Positions 9,883-19,198 of a stretch of 61,146 nucleotides of DNA are shown in pieces (position 1 is the stretch's first letter; each line of letters opens with the position of its first letter). The stretch lies in the NCBI GenBank assembly GCA_002450905.1, contig DKAT01000060.1, forward strand, positions 46,837 to 107,982. The letters are read 5' to 3'. The notes under the pieces are model-generated. The model searched no databases. It was given only the letters and a program-made list of their open reading frames with translations, and was not told where the DNA came from. This DNA comes from Spirochaetia bacterium UBA6919 (GTDB lineage Bacteria; Spirochaetota; UBA6919). The position numbers were made by a program, and so were the translations under genes.

Positions 9883-10584
9883 CTAATCTATCTCCTTACC
9901 CTTCAAACCTGTAATTCTTTCTATAACACGAACTCCAAGATAACAAAATGGTGTATCGAATAATGCAATAATGAATTTGGCTACATATGAGTTGATAACT
10001 ATTCCCATTATAATCCAAAACTCGCTCTGACCCGATGCAATTTTAAGAACACTGGGATTGTTATATAAAAAAATAAAATTTACAGTAACAGAATCTACAA
10101 ATTGAGATATCATTGTTGAGCCGTTATTTCTTATCCACAAATGATCTCCCTTTGTTAATTTCTTCCAATAATGAAACAAGTATACATCAACATACTGAGC
10201 CAGTACATAAGCTGCCATCGATCCGAAAAATATCCTCCACACAGGACCAAATATTTTATAATATTCATCATTCAGGTGGTAAACCTCTGATTTGGGTAAA
10301 TATATTCCTATCATTGAAAAGGCTAAGAGCATGATACTTGTTGCAAATCCCATAATTACAAGAAAGCGGGCTCTTTTTGATCCATACATCTCAGAAACTA
10401 TATCCGTGATCAAAAATGTGAAAGGATACCATAATATACTCACTGGCAAAGTGTACCCCATAAAACTAAATAATTTTGTTCCAATTGTATTTGTCAACAG
10501 AACAAAGGCTACGAAAACTACCATGAATCCGACATAAATAGAATTATATACGGACATAAATCCTTGTTCAGAAAGTGTTTTCAT
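9883..10584 (-). CDS. yhhQ: Queuosine precursor transporter (YhhQ family)
   Basis: This is a 233-residue membrane protein with about six hydrophobic segments. The family signature is visible: a tract LTNTIGTKLF in the first helix region, followed by the conserved FTFLITDIVSEMYG stretch of the DUF165/Vut_1 family. Members import queuosine precursors such as preQ0 or preQ1 for tRNA modification. A start at the second Met (residue 10) is also possible. I looked for a preQ1 riboswitch upstream and saw none. The gene stands alone, divergent from the AMMECR1 gene. Confidence 0.88.
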   Translation of the reverse strand: MKTLSEQGFMSVYNSIYVGFMVVFVAFVLLTNTIGTKLFSFMGYTLPVSILWYPFTFLITDIVSEMYGSKRARFLVIMGFATSIMLLAFSMIGIYLPKSEVYHLNDEYYKIFGPVWRIFFGSMAAYVLAQYVDVYLFHYWKKLTKGDHLWIRNNGSTMISQFVDSVTVNFIFLYNNPSVLKIASGQSEFWIIMGIVINSYVAKFIIALFDTPFCYLGVRVIERITGLKGKEID

Positions 10585-10714
10585 TATTATCTCTTAATTT
10601 TTTATTATATCCAATGATAATAAGAAAATCATGGAATACTTCATTATTTAATATTTTTTTAGTAATTTTTTATATGAACAACAATTTTAAAACGACAAAA
10701 AATAAAATCGAATT

Positions 10715-11269
10715 ATGAGTCAATTAACAAAAGATGAACAACGAAATCTTCTCCTATTAGCCCGTAAAACGATTGAGAATAGGTTGTTTGGACAATCTCA
10801 ACTCAATCCAAATCTAAATTACCCTGTATTTCGACAAATCAAAGGTGCTTTCGTTACAATTCACAAAAAAAAATATTTAAGGGGTTGTATTGGTATAATA
10901 GAAGCATTACACCCCTTACAGGAATTAATAGAACGTCTATCCATCTCCAGTGCCTTTCAAGACCCGCGATTTAACTCTCTCTCGAAAGAAGAATATCCTG
11001 ACATAGAAATTGAAATCTCTGTATTATCTGAGGCTTATAATATTCAGTCTGTCGAAGAAATAGTGGTGGGAAAACATGGGCTCATCATCAGTCATCAAAA
11101 TAAAAAAGGATTATTACTTCCCCAGGTCGCGACTGATAATCACTGGGATAGGGAAACATTTTTAAAACACACTTGTATTAAAGCTCACTTACCTGAAGAT
11201 ATGTGGAAGAAAGGGGCATATATTGAGGTGTTTGAAGCGGAAGTTTTCGGTGAAGATGATTTTAAATAA
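10715..11269 (+). CDS. amrA: AMMECR1-domain protein (AmmeMemoRadiSam protein A)
   Basis: This 184-residue protein has the full AMMECR1 fold signatures: GAFVTIHKKKYLRGCIG near residue 50, a helix SSAFQDPRFNSLSKEE, EIEISVLSEA, and a C-terminal GLLLPQVA with DRETFLKHTC. The Cys in LRGCIG is the most conserved residue of the family. In many genomes it occurs with a Memo-like protein and a radical SAM enzyme. Neither partner is adjacent here. The biochemical role is still unclear in the family. Confidence 0.9.
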   Translation: MSQLTKDEQRNLLLLARKTIENRLFGQSQLNPNLNYPVFRQIKGAFVTIHKKKYLRGCIGIIEALHPLQELIERLSISSAFQDPRFNSLSKEEYPDIEIEISVLSEAYNIQSVEEIVVGKHGLIISHQNKKGLLLPQVATDNHWDRETFLKHTCIKAHLPEDMWKKGAYIEVFEAEVFGEDDFK

Positions 11270-11319
11270 AAAACTTCTTCTTACGTTAAGAGTTTTAGCC
11301 ATCTGTTGTAAGTGCAATT

Positions 11320-11352
11320 GTTTTTCCCATGATTTTCCCATCGTTCTCCCAT
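11320..11352. repeat. 11-bp tandem repeat array, three units
   Basis: Three consecutive 11-bp units end in TCCCAT: 11320-11330 (GTTTTTCCCAT), 11331-11341 (GATTTTCCCAT) and 11342-11352 (CGTTCTCCCAT). The array lies between the AMMECR1 gene and the exported unknown. The same unit in inverted orientation forms a five-unit array at 44166-44220, and the flank with CTGT..TAAGT is also partly shared. This points to a dispersed element with a variable unit number. Confidence 0.75.
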
Positions 11353-11442
11353 GAGGGATCTTTTTTAATTTAAAATCACATTGTTTTATTCTGTTTAATT
11401 TATTATAAATTAAAATTAAATATAATATTACAGGGGATTATT

Positions 11443-12540
11443 TTATTTATAATCGCCTTCTTCATACCAAAATTCTTCATTTTCGTCGTCATCAATCCGT
11501 GGGGTAACATCCTCATTTTTTGAAGAGTCATCGAGTTTTTTACCCGAAGCTGGAACATTTACCTCGATCCATCCAATTGCGTAGGTATCACGCTTATCCA
11601 TAGCAGATATAAAATATTTTTTAGCATTGATATCTAGTTTAAAATAAATAACAGCCTTAATGATTCGTCCTACATTTCCCTTATAATATGCTTCGAGCAG
11701 AACAGCTTTTTTATGTTCTTTTTTGTTATAAAATCCAATTTCGCTTAGCTCTCTATTAATGCCATCTTCTTTAATGAGAAAGCTTTTAAAAAAGTGTTTT
11801 TTTGCCTCATATTGGACATAGACAGCAAGATATCCTCCTTCAATGACTTCTTTAATTTTTGTAATAACAGGATGATCATCGATGGGAATGGATTTTTTTC
11901 TTTTTAGGACAAGGGAAATAGGATTGTCATAGTATTTACCTCTATAGTCAGCGTATTTTCTAGAAAAAGTTCTGATATTTAATCGGGTGCCATGTTTAAC
12001 TCTTATAATTCCATAAACAGACTTTCCTTTTCGATAACCGTAAACAATATATTTAGGGATTCTAATTCTATAAGCCATTCCAAAATATTGGTCTTCTTCA
12101 GCAGAAGAATCCACAAGGAAATATAGATTTTGTTTCTTGCCAATAAACATGTTTTTATAAAGTCTTTTTTCATTGCCGTTAACAGAATTGTAGTGTAGAC
12201 TTCTTAGGCCATATTGACGTAGTTTTTCTTCTGATTTATCTTCCCAGTAATAATTTGTAAGGAGAATAGAATTAATATAGGGTTTTTTTCTAATGTATAG
12301 ATCAACATATTTGTCTTCAGGGTCAATAACGATACGTAAATCCTCTGCAGTTAGCCGAAGTGGATTATTTATTTTTTTTATAATTTTTTCTTTTGGATAT
12401 TCTTTGATGATTCCATTTTCATTATCTTCAACCTCATATTGAGTTACCTCTATATCATCAGGGGCTGATTTGGCAGTGACAGGTGTGGTTATTAAAAATA
12501 TTAGAAATAAGATGGGGATCATAACAATGATTTTTTTCAT
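11443..12540 (-). CDS. Exported hypothetical protein
   Basis: The 365-residue product starts with a clear Sec signal peptide (MKKIIVMIPILFLIFLITT, then PVTAKSA). The mature part is rich in charged residues and beta-strand patterns, with an acidic, low-complexity C-terminal tail. I recognise no family. It is probably periplasmic or surface located. A plausible promoter lies 70-95 bp upstream, and the start has GAGGA upstream at good spacing. It follows parB on the same strand after about 210 bp and is probably a separate transcript. Confidence 0.7.
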   Translation of the reverse strand: MKKIIVMIPILFLIFLITTPVTAKSAPDDIEVTQYEVEDNENGIIKEYPKEKIIKKINNPLRLTAEDLRIVIDPEDKYVDLYIRKKPYINSILLTNYYWEDKSEEKLRQYGLRSLHYNSVNGNEKRLYKNMFIGKKQNLYFLVDSSAEEDQYFGMAYRIRIPKYIVYGYRKGKSVYGIIRVKHGTRLNIRTFSRKYADYRGKYYDNPISLVLKRKKSIPIDDHPVITKIKEVIEGGYLAVYVQYEAKKHFFKSFLIKEDGINRELSEIGFYNKKEHKKAVLLEAYYKGNVGRIIKAVIYFKLDINAKKYFISAMDKRDTYAIGWIEVNVPASGKKLDDSSKNEDVTPRIDDDENEEFWYEEGDYK

Positions 12541-12604
12541 AATTTCCTCGTATGCTTAACTTATTTAACAATTGATAGATACGTTTTAGCATGTTCTTTC
12601 AATT

Positions 12605-12634
12605 ATTTTATCGACAGAAATAAAATATTTTCAA
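12605..12634 (-). promoter_or_regulatory. Sigma70-type promoter for the exported hypothetical gene
   Basis: Read on the minus strand there is a TTGAAA box (12629-12634), an 18-bp spacer and a TAAAAT box (12605-12610). They lie upstream of the gene that starts at 12540, in the otherwise empty gap behind parB. Confidence 0.45.
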
Positions 12635-12752
12635 CTAAAATGATTGATTCTTAAGAAAATTATTAACATTGATTAATCTTGGTTAACAAGTTTGATATGA
12701 TTTTGACGCAATCTATTGGTTAGTAAGAAAGTAATTTATGTATAATTTGCTA

Positions 12753-13679
12753 TTAATGTTGAATACCCATTCGATTGAGGATTTCATCGAGTTGATTGAT
12801 ATTTTTATATTTGATTTCAATTTTACCCTGGTCCTTGTTTGGTTGGAATTTTAATTTAACATCTGTATCAAAAAAGGATTTTAAATGATTTTCGAGGTCG
12901 TTGAATTTTTGATGAGTAAGAGTCGATGTTTGGTTAATTTCGCTGATGGTATCTTCATTTTCTGATTCAGTATTGATTGGAACAACGAGTAATTCTTCAT
13001 TTTTATGAGTTCCATTTGAAGAAATCATCTCCTGAACTAATTTTTCAGTATCACGTACAGATAGATTTTGCTCTATAATTTGGTCTCTTACGTGGAACAT
13101 GTCATATTCATTTTTAAGACCAAGAATTGCACGGCCATGACCTTCTGTAATTTTTTCATGTACAATATCTTTCTGGATATCTTCAGGAAGTTTTAAAAGA
13201 CGAATTGTATTGGCTATAGAGGTTCTACTTTTACCAAGACGCTCTGAAAGTTGTTCCTGGGTGAGATTTAAATTATCGATAAGTTCTTTATAGCTGATTG
13301 CTTCTTCAATTGAATTGAGATCTTGACGTTGGATATTTTCTACGAGAGCGATTTCAAGGCGATCATAATCCAGGGTTTCTTTGATTATTGCAGTAATGGT
13401 AGAGCGTTCAGCTAGTTGAGATGCTCTCCATCTTCGTTCCCCAACCACAATTTGGTATTTTGAATCAACTTTGGTTACAATAATAGGCTGGATTAAACCT
13501 TTCTCACGGATTGAATCTGCAAGTTCCTGCAATTTTTCAGGATCAAAAGTCTTTCTTGGTTGCAGAGGGTTTGGTTCTATTTCTGATAACGGGATTTCAA
13601 GGATATGATGATCTGAGATTTCATTTTCAGGAGTAGCGAGTAGGGCACCCAATCCTCTTCCAAGAGCTTTTTTAGGCAT
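12753..13679 (-). CDS. parB: Chromosome-partitioning protein ParB
   Basis: This 308-residue protein starts with the typical leader KKALGRGLGALL. The N-terminal ParB/Srx CTPase domain has PNPLQPRKTF, the GERRWRA box and the ENIQRQDLNSIEEA motif. A central helix-turn-helix (LSERLGKSRTSIANTIRLLKL) binds parS. The C-terminal dimerisation part ends the protein. It overlaps the upstream parA by 8 bp, so the two are co-translated. It loads on parS and works with ParA and SMC in chromosome segregation. I found no perfect parS in the window. Confidence 0.96.
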   Translation of the reverse strand: MPKKALGRGLGALLATPENEISDHHILEIPLSEIEPNPLQPRKTFDPEKLQELADSIREKGLIQPIIVTKVDSKYQIVVGERRWRASQLAERSTITAIIKETLDYDRLEIALVENIQRQDLNSIEEAISYKELIDNLNLTQEQLSERLGKSRTSIANTIRLLKLPEDIQKDIVHEKITEGHGRAILGLKNEYDMFHVRDQIIEQNLSVRDTEKLVQEMISSNGTHKNEELLVVPINTESENEDTISEINQTSTLTHQKFNDLENHLKSFFDTDVKLKFQPNKDQGKIEIKYKNINQLDEILNRMGIQH

Positions 13680-14433
13680 AATTCAGGATCTCCGTAGCTA
13701 ATTTTTGATAACTTTTTGCACCAATACAAGTTGGGTCGTAAGAGGAGATAGGGGTTCCATGACTTGGTGCTTCTGCCAGTTTGACATTTCTTGGTATGAC
13801 CGTTTTGTATACTTTGTCTTTGAAATAGTCTTTGGCTTCGTCCACAACCTGATTCGATAGATTGGTACGATTATCATACATGGTCAATAGGACTCCTTCT
13901 ATTTTGAGATTGGGATTTAATCCTTTTTGAAGGAGATTTATTGTTTTGAGAAGCTGTGCAAGACCTTCAAGAGCAAAGAATTCGCATTGAAGAGGGATAA
14001 GGACAGTATCAGCGGCCACAAGCCCATTGACAGTCATAATATCAAGGGAAGGTGGGCAATCTATGAATATATAATCGTATTGATCTTTGATTTCGTTTAT
14101 AGCTGTTTTCAGACGGGTTTCTCTGTTCTCTTGTTCAATGAGTTCCACCTGAGCCCCAGCCAGATGGATATTCACAGGTACTACATCGAGGTTTTCATAG
14201 GATGTTTTTTTTATGACAGTACTTATAGGTAAGCCATCCATGAGGACTTCGTAAATACTTTTATTTTCATTTTGTTTGTCAATACCAAAACCACTACAAG
14301 TATTCCCTTGAGCATCAATGTCAATAAGTAATATTTTTTTGTCGTTTTGAGAAAGGTAGGCTGATAAGTTAATAGCAGTGGTAGTTTTTCCAACTCCACC
14401 TTTCTGATTTGCTATTGTAATTACTTTTCCCAT
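13672..14433 (-). CDS. parA: Chromosome-partitioning ATPase ParA (Soj)
   Basis: This 253-residue deviant Walker-A ATPase has KGGVGKTTTAINL near residue 10, the Walker-A' region DIDAQGN and the Walker-B DYIFIDCPPSL. The length and lack of an N-terminal helix-turn-helix mark it as the chromosomal Soj type rather than a plasmid ParA. It sits 14 bp after rsmG and overlaps parB. The rsmG-parA-parB order is often found near the replication origin, so oriC may be near, but no dnaA, dnaN or mnmG is in the window. Confidence 0.96.
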   Translation of the reverse strand: MGKVITIANQKGGVGKTTTAINLSAYLSQNDKKILLIDIDAQGNTCSGFGIDKQNENKSIYEVLMDGLPISTVIKKTSYENLDVVPVNIHLAGAQVELIEQENRETRLKTAINEIKDQYDYIFIDCPPSLDIMTVNGLVAADTVLIPLQCEFFALEGLAQLLKTINLLQKGLNPNLKIEGVLLTMYDNRTNLSNQVVDEAKDYFKDKVYKTVIPRNVKLAEAPSHGTPISSYDPTCIGAKSYQKLATEILNYA

Positions 14434-14447
14434 AATTCTACTACCTC

Positions 14448-15098
14448 TTAGAGATTAATTAAAACAAGATGACGTTCATCCTTTATAAAAGGGTTTTTGA
14501 CATTCTGCACAATAATTTTTTTTTGGATATAATCAGGAAGTTCATTAATTTCATTATGTATGATATCAGACTTTCCTTTGTAACACACAAGCATTCCATT
14601 ATTTATATATTTTTTTGATTCGAGGAAAATCTTTTTGAGATTACCGAAAGCTCTTGTCAATAAGATATTATATTTTTGTGATACTTTTCCAATGGAAGAA
14701 TCCACGATTTGTACATCCTGTAATTGTAAATTTAAAATAAGTTCTTTTAAAAAGCAAATCTTTTTTTTATTTACTTCAGCTAAGTCAATTTTTAGGTTAG
14801 GACAGGCGATTTTTATAGCAAGCCCTGGAAAACCTCCACCTGATCCCAAATCTATTATACGTAACGCAGGATATACTTTATTGAAATCCATAATTACAGG
14901 TATAGCAATTATTGAATCGATGAAATGCTTAGTAAGAATATCTTTTATTGTTCTAATGGAAGATATATTAAATTTGCTGTTCCACTCTAAATATATATTT
15001 ATATAACTACCTATCTTACTTATTATATCTTGAGTTATTGGAATGTTTATATATTCAAATCCTTTTGAGATCAGTATTTCATCTTCTTTATCAATCAT
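14448..15098 (-). CDS. rsmG: 16S rRNA (guanine527-N7)-methyltransferase RsmG
   Basis: The 216-residue product has the Rossmann SAM-binding motif of RsmG (RIIDLGSGGGFPGLAIKI) followed by DLAEVNKKKICFLKEL and, near the end, TRAFGNL and YKGK. RsmG methylates G527 of 16S rRNA; its loss is linked with low-level streptomycin resistance in other bacteria. It heads the rsmG-parA-parB operon. The usual upstream neighbour mnmG is absent. Confidence 0.93.
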   Translation of the reverse strand: MIDKEDEILISKGFEYINIPITQDIISKIGSYINIYLEWNSKFNISSIRTIKDILTKHFIDSIIAIPVIMDFNKVYPALRIIDLGSGGGFPGLAIKIACPNLKIDLAEVNKKKICFLKELILNLQLQDVQIVDSSIGKVSQKYNILLTRAFGNLKKIFLESKKYINNGMLVCYKGKSDIIHNEINELPDYIQKKIIVQNVKNPFIKDERHLVLINL

Positions 15099-15298
15099 TT
15101 AAGCAATTCAGTTCAATGTATTGTAAAATTATCGGAGTACTTTGTTTAAAAATTGATATCTGCATTGCGATTGTTTTAAAATATCCTTTAAAATTATTGA
15201 TTTCAACGTTAATAAATATAATATTGTGCCGTTAATTAGGTTATTGGTAAATAAAATTAAGTTTTTCATATTATTTGATGAAATGGGGGGATTTAAAT

Positions 15299-16006
15299 AT
15301 GAAACAAGGGATTTTTGTTGTATTACTGCTAATTTCAGTGTCATTATATAGTGGTATTTCTTTTCCAGAAAAGGATCTTGTTGATGGATTTGTCTCTATT
15401 CCATTGAACAGCACGCTTAATCAAGTTGAAACATCGGTGAGAAAGAATATTCATAAGGATGCGAAAATTATTCAAATGTCAGAAAGTGAATTGGATCTCC
15501 AGTTGAAAAAATCTCTTACGCTGCAGTTACAGAATTTGAAGAATAATTCAATTTATGATGAGGATTTTACATTAACCTTTCAGACTAAGGAATTATCGAT
15601 TCATCTTTCCCAGATTAAGGAGTATTCACTTGATTTTGGGAAAAGTATATGGAATAAGTATTTAGACAAGCTATATCTTACATTTCACCAGGGGGATTTA
15701 TATCATAAGAAAATTACTTTCCGTCTACCTAAGAAATTACAAGTTTTATTAGTATTAAAATCTCTTGAAAAACTGTTTGGATCAAAACAAAATCAGAAAG
15801 AAGAAATTCATTATGATCAATTAAATCAGATCAAATGGCAATTAAATAATAAAATAATAACATATACCTGGTATCCTGTCAAAAATATTTATCACCAAAA
15901 CAACGGTTATTTAGGTAGTATTGAAATATACCACAAAGCTTTAAAAAACAGAGTCACTAATTATCTTCGTCAGGTGAAGAATAAATTACTTAGACTGACA
16001 CAGTGA
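15299..16006 (+). CDS. Exported hypothetical protein
   Basis: The product is about 235 residues. The start at ATG 15299 gives a proper signal peptide (MKQGIFVVLLLISVSLYSG) and has a GGGGGGA ribosome site 8 bases upstream. The frame could extend to TTG 15275 but would then begin with a polar stretch. The mature protein is basic and mixes strand and helix patterns. I recognise no domain. It is divergent from rsmG and ends about 100 bp before a hairpin that may be its terminator. Confidence 0.65.
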   Translation: MKQGIFVVLLLISVSLYSGISFPEKDLVDGFVSIPLNSTLNQVETSVRKNIHKDAKIIQMSESELDLQLKKSLTLQLQNLKNNSIYDEDFTLTFQTKELSIHLSQIKEYSLDFGKSIWNKYLDKLYLTFHQGDLYHKKITFRLPKKLQVLLVLKSLEKLFGSKQNQKEEIHYDQLNQIKWQLNNKIITYTWYPVKNIYHQNNGYLGSIEIYHKALKNRVTNYLRQVKNKLLRLTQ

Positions 16007-16107
16007 TATTAGGTTAATTTTCAAAAAAAAGGAATAAAGCTGCCTGTACCGTGTTTCACATAATGAAAGAGAACTCTCCTTATCAAAAGATCCTTTCTTA
16101 AAAGTGT

Positions 16108-16130
16108 CGTGGTCATTGTTAATGGTCACG
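16108..16130. terminator. Hairpin between two convergent genes
   Basis: The 10-bp stem CGTGGTCATT / AATGGTCACG, with a GTT loop and two G-U pairs, is followed on the plus strand by a T-rich stretch (ATTATTCTTTTAT). It lies between the exported hypothetical gene (plus) and the HIT gene (minus), so it could end transcription in both directions. Confidence 0.6.
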
Positions 16131-16141
16131 GCATTATTCTT

Positions 16142-16555
16142 TTATATATTAGCAGATATCAAATCACGTGTTTTCTCGAACTCTTTCTTACTTGGCTGAA
16201 TAGGTTTCCAACCACCTAGAGCTTGATCTCCCATCCATCGGGGAAACAAATGCACATGGATATGATAAACAGTCTGTCCTGCTGCTTTGCCTGTAGTCTG
16301 GAATAAATTCATTCCATCAAATTGAAATGCCTTTTTCAGTGCATTAGCAACTTTCTTGGCTGTGCTGATTAACTGTGAGTATACGTCTTCTGGAGTATCA
16401 AACAAGTCTTGATAATGAGTTTTAGGGATAACTAAGGAGTGCCCTCTGGTTCCTGGAAATGCATCCAGAAACGCGAAAGTATTCTCATCTTCATATAATT
16501 TGTAAGAGGGAATTTCCCCCGCTAAAATCTTACAAAAGATACAGTCAGACAACAC
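16142..16555 (-). CDS. HIT-family nucleotide hydrolase
   Basis: This 137-residue protein has the histidine-triad active site (HIHVHLFPRW, about residue 98) and the family N-terminus CIFCKILAGEIPSYKLYED, in which two cysteines may bind zinc. Members hydrolyse nucleoside phosphoramidates and related nucleotides (HinT/Hit type). It lies 10 bp downstream of the radical SAM gene on the same strand, so the two are probably co-transcribed. Confidence 0.93.
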   Translation of the reverse strand: MLSDCIFCKILAGEIPSYKLYEDENTFAFLDAFPGTRGHSLVIPKTHYQDLFDTPEDVYSQLISTAKKVANALKKAFQFDGMNLFQTTGKAAGQTVYHIHVHLFPRWMGDQALGGWKPIQPSKKEFEKTRDLISANI

Positions 16556-16564
16556 ATACTCCTG

Positions 16565-18085
16565 TTAAAAGTTATTGAGCTGAATTTTAATAAATCTTTT
16601 TCCCATATACCAAAGACGTTTTGGAGAATCAATATTATCTTTCACCTTTGTAATAATATACTTAAAGTTTCTGGACTGCTGTTTTATCTTCTCACGTCGA
16701 GTTTTATGAATGTAGTCCTTGATCTCAAGATACTTATCATATAACCATCGATTATCGAAATGGTCTCTTGTCATCGCGTTAGGATTCTGGAAGTAATAAT
16801 AAAACCAATCCTTAGCTAGAATTCTATTTTCCCGCTTGGCTTCTTCATAAAGTTCTGTTCCAGGGAGAGGGATCAGCATGTATAAATGAACCACAGAGGA
16901 GTCAATTTCCTTCATGAAATCAAAGGTTTCTTGAACCATTTCTTTAGTTTCCCAGGGATATCCAACAATGAAGAAACTATTGCACATGATATCAAATTCC
17001 TTACAAAGCTTCACAGCATTTCGAACCTGATCCAAAGTAATTTTCTTCTTTATACGATCAAGGGTGTATTGACTACCCGTTTCAACACCAATTGCAATAT
17101 TTGTACAACCTGTTTTCTTTAATAACTCCAGAAGTTCAGGTTTCACAACATGGACTTTCGTTTGTATAGTATAATTGATATTGATATTCCTTTTCTCCAT
17201 CAGGTCAAACAACTCTTTCATCCGTTGAAATCGGAGTGCCAGAGTATCGTCTTCGAACATAATATTCTTAATACCCAGACCATGATGCATATATTCAAGC
17301 TCCTGAACAACACTTTCAGCAGAGCGATATCGTATACTCTTTCCCCATATTGGTTTACGGGCGCAAAAAGTACAGGAATAAGGACATCCCCGGCTTGTCA
17401 GAATAGAGCCACGATGGAGCATAAATTCTTTCTCAGCTTGTGTAGGGAAATCTCGGATAGGGTAGGGGATACTATCCAAATCTGCTATGAGGGCACGTCT
17501 TTCATTTTCGCAATACTGATTGTTCTTATCAAAGAAGGCTATTCCTTGAACATCTCTCAGATCACCACCTCTTTCAATAGTTTGAACAAGATGAAGCATT
17601 GTCAATTCACCTTCACCAACACAAACAATATCGATTTCAGGGTAACTGGCTGTATCATAGGGTAACGATGTTGGATGGATACCTCCAAATACTACAATAC
17701 AATCAGGATTAATACTCTTCGCTAGTCGGGCTATCATAATACCTGTATTCATCTGGGGGGTCATAGACGTAACACCCAGGATATCAGGTCTAACTTTGCG
17801 GAGAGTAGTTTCAATTTCTTTCCATATAGGATGATTTAAATTTTCCATCTCCTGTTTATATTGCTCACCATAGTTTTCATGATAATCTAGCCAGTCTGGT
17901 TCTTTTGGATCAATCTTTTCAGGGAAATCAAAATTATATACATGTGTCTCATACTCATGTTTTCTGAGCATAGCAGCGATATACCGATTTCCAAGGGGAT
18001 TGTATGCATATGAAAATGTGATGAATCGATAGAATGGTGGATTCACCAGCATTATACGGGGATTATTTATTTTCTTGAGAGTCAT
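16565..18085 (-). CDS. B12-binding-domain radical SAM protein
   Basis: The N-terminal cobalamin-binding-type Rossmann domain (MLVNPPFYRF, ILGVTSMTPQMNTG, IVVFGGIHPTSLP, CVGEGE) is followed by a radical SAM core with SRGCPYSCTFCAR, giving the CxxxCxxC iron-sulfur ligands. Then come a SAM-binding EDDT stretch and a C-terminal helical region rich in basic residues. Start: ATG 18085 has AGAGG at good spacing; the frame is open for 19 further hydrophobic residues upstream, which I judge untranslated. This BchE/MiaB-like superfamily includes methyltransferases and lipid or tetrapyrrole enzymes. The substrate cannot be read from sequence. Confidence 0.88.
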   Translation of the reverse strand: MTLKKINNPRIMLVNPPFYRFITFSYAYNPLGNRYIAAMLRKHEYETHVYNFDFPEKIDPKEPDWLDYHENYGEQYKQEMENLNHPIWKEIETTLRKVRPDILGVTSMTPQMNTGIMIARLAKSINPDCIVVFGGIHPTSLPYDTASYPEIDIVCVGEGELTMLHLVQTIERGGDLRDVQGIAFFDKNNQYCENERRALIADLDSIPYPIRDFPTQAEKEFMLHRGSILTSRGCPYSCTFCARKPIWGKSIRYRSAESVVQELEYMHHGLGIKNIMFEDDTLALRFQRMKELFDLMEKRNININYTIQTKVHVVKPELLELLKKTGCTNIAIGVETGSQYTLDRIKKKITLDQVRNAVKLCKEFDIMCNSFFIVGYPWETKEMVQETFDFMKEIDSSVVHLYMLIPLPGTELYEEAKRENRILAKDWFYYYFQNPNAMTRDHFDNRWLYDKYLEIKDYIHKTRREKIKQQSRNFKYIITKVKDNIDSPKRLWYMGKRFIKIQLNNF

Positions 18086-18427
18086 AGAACCTCTATAAAT
18101 TCTTAATTTAATAAAAATATTATACATTAAGATAATGAACATCGGATAAATTTAAAAGGAATTTTTTAAAAAAATTATAGATTTTCAAAATTAATTTAAT
18201 TCCATATATTCAATCAATAAATCAATTCCGTATGTATCTGCAGTAGTGTAAAATCAATTTTTCATAAATACTTTATTTTATAAACCAATTTTGTAACATA
18301 TTATAAAAAAATAAATATTTATTTTAAATAATCTAAATAAACTTATAAAAATATATGATAAAAGATATTTGTCTTTTGAAAAATATGATTATATTTTACA
18401 TATAGTGTGTATGAGAGGTGATTTCAC
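18086..18427. other. Divergent intergenic region, AT-rich
   Basis: This 340-bp gap separates the divergent radical SAM and TPR genes. It holds very AT-rich sequence that must contain both promoters. Candidate boxes (TTGAAA and TATAGT near 18377-18410) have a 19-bp spacer and are weak. No further ORF or strong palindrome was seen. Confidence 0.4.
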
Positions 18428-18916
18428 ATGTACCCAGAAAAATATGTTGATCCAGAAGCCAAAAGATATTTTAGAATGGCATACAACCTCCAAATGAAGG
18501 GAGATTATCAGGGTGCTGAAAAATATTATAAGACTTCAATTCAAATTCAGCCAACTGCAATTGCCCACACTTTTTTAGGATGGACATTCAGCTTTCTTGA
18601 TAAATACTCAGAAGCAATTATTGAGTGTCAAAAGGCGATTCAACTGGATCCTGATTTTGGAAACCCCTATAATGATATTGGATCTTATCTTATAAAATTA
18701 GAAAAATACAAAGAAGCTATCCCATGGCTTGAGAAAGCAAAATCAGCCCCTGATTATGATCAGCGTGAGTTTCCATATATAAATCTTGGAAGGATATATG
18801 AAGCATTTGGACTCTGGCCTCTCGCTATAGAAGAATACAAAAAAGCGATTCAAATAAATGATAATTATCACCCTGCAAAAGTTGCCCTCAGTAAGGCACG
18901 TTGCAATTTAAATTAA
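18428..18916 (+). CDS. TPR-repeat protein
   Basis: This 162-residue cytoplasmic protein is made almost entirely of tetratricopeptide repeats. About three full repeats plus a partial one are visible, each with the Gly/Ala/Pro spacing of the fold (for example GDYQGAEKYYKTSIQIQP, KYSEAIIECQKAIQLDP and WPLAIEEYKKAIQIN). These folds are protein-interaction scaffolds. The partner is unknown. The ATG has GAGGTGA upstream. Confidence 0.88.
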   Translation: MYPEKYVDPEAKRYFRMAYNLQMKGDYQGAEKYYKTSIQIQPTAIAHTFLGWTFSFLDKYSEAIIECQKAIQLDPDFGNPYNDIGSYLIKLEKYKEAIPWLEKAKSAPDYDQREFPYINLGRIYEAFGLWPLAIEEYKKAIQINDNYHPAKVALSKARCNLN

Positions 18917-18985
18917 TAGAATCCTTTTCTCATAGAAATTCTTTGGATACAATCTAAATATTTTGTTCACAAAAGGAAATTTATT

Positions 18986-19198
18986 ATGCGTATCGTAACC
19001 CAGGCTATGATGAATAGAATCTTTGAAATTACAGATAAAATCCCATTAAGTAGAGAGGCAATACAAGTTCCACTGGGGTTAACAGGAGATGGTAGCGTCC
19101 GAAAACTTGGATTCAAAATAGAAATAGTTTTGCCTGATTCTGATAACTTAGATCCATTCTTCAATACATTACAAGAGAAAATTAAATCTATTTTGTGA
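18986..19198 (+). CDS. Small conserved-looking hypothetical protein
   Basis: This 70-residue product starts MRIVTQAMMNRIFEIT and has no hydrophobic segment. AAGGAAA precedes the ATG at about 9 bases. It lies 70 bp after the TPR gene in the same direction and so may share its transcript. An open frame also exists on the opposite strand here, but it lacks a good ribosome site, so I prefer this one. No family is recognised. Confidence 0.5.
   Translation: MRIVTQAMMNRIFEITDKIPLSREAIQVPLGLTGDGSVRKLGFKIEIVLPDSDNLDPFFNTLQEKIKSIL

Noticed and set aside
10128..10136. Perfect DnaA-box-like TTATCCACA
   Set aside because: It is a single copy inside the queuosine-transporter coding sequence, with no cluster of boxes or AT-rich unwinding region around it. 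It is not enough for an origin, though rsmG-parA-parB are near.
10585..10714. Possible preQ1 riboswitch before the queuosine transporter
   Set aside because: The region lacks the conserved stem, C-rich loop and A-rich tail of known preQ1 riboswitches.
15129..15344. Minus-strand open frame of 71 codons between rsmG and the exported protein
   Set aside because: It has no ribosome site and overlaps the start of the supported plus-strand gene.
16052..16059. parS half-site TGTTTCAC near parAB
   Set aside because: The second half (GTGAAACA) is missing. It is only one half-site, so I do not call a parS. A similar partial match (TTTCACGT) inside bshC was rejected for the same reason.
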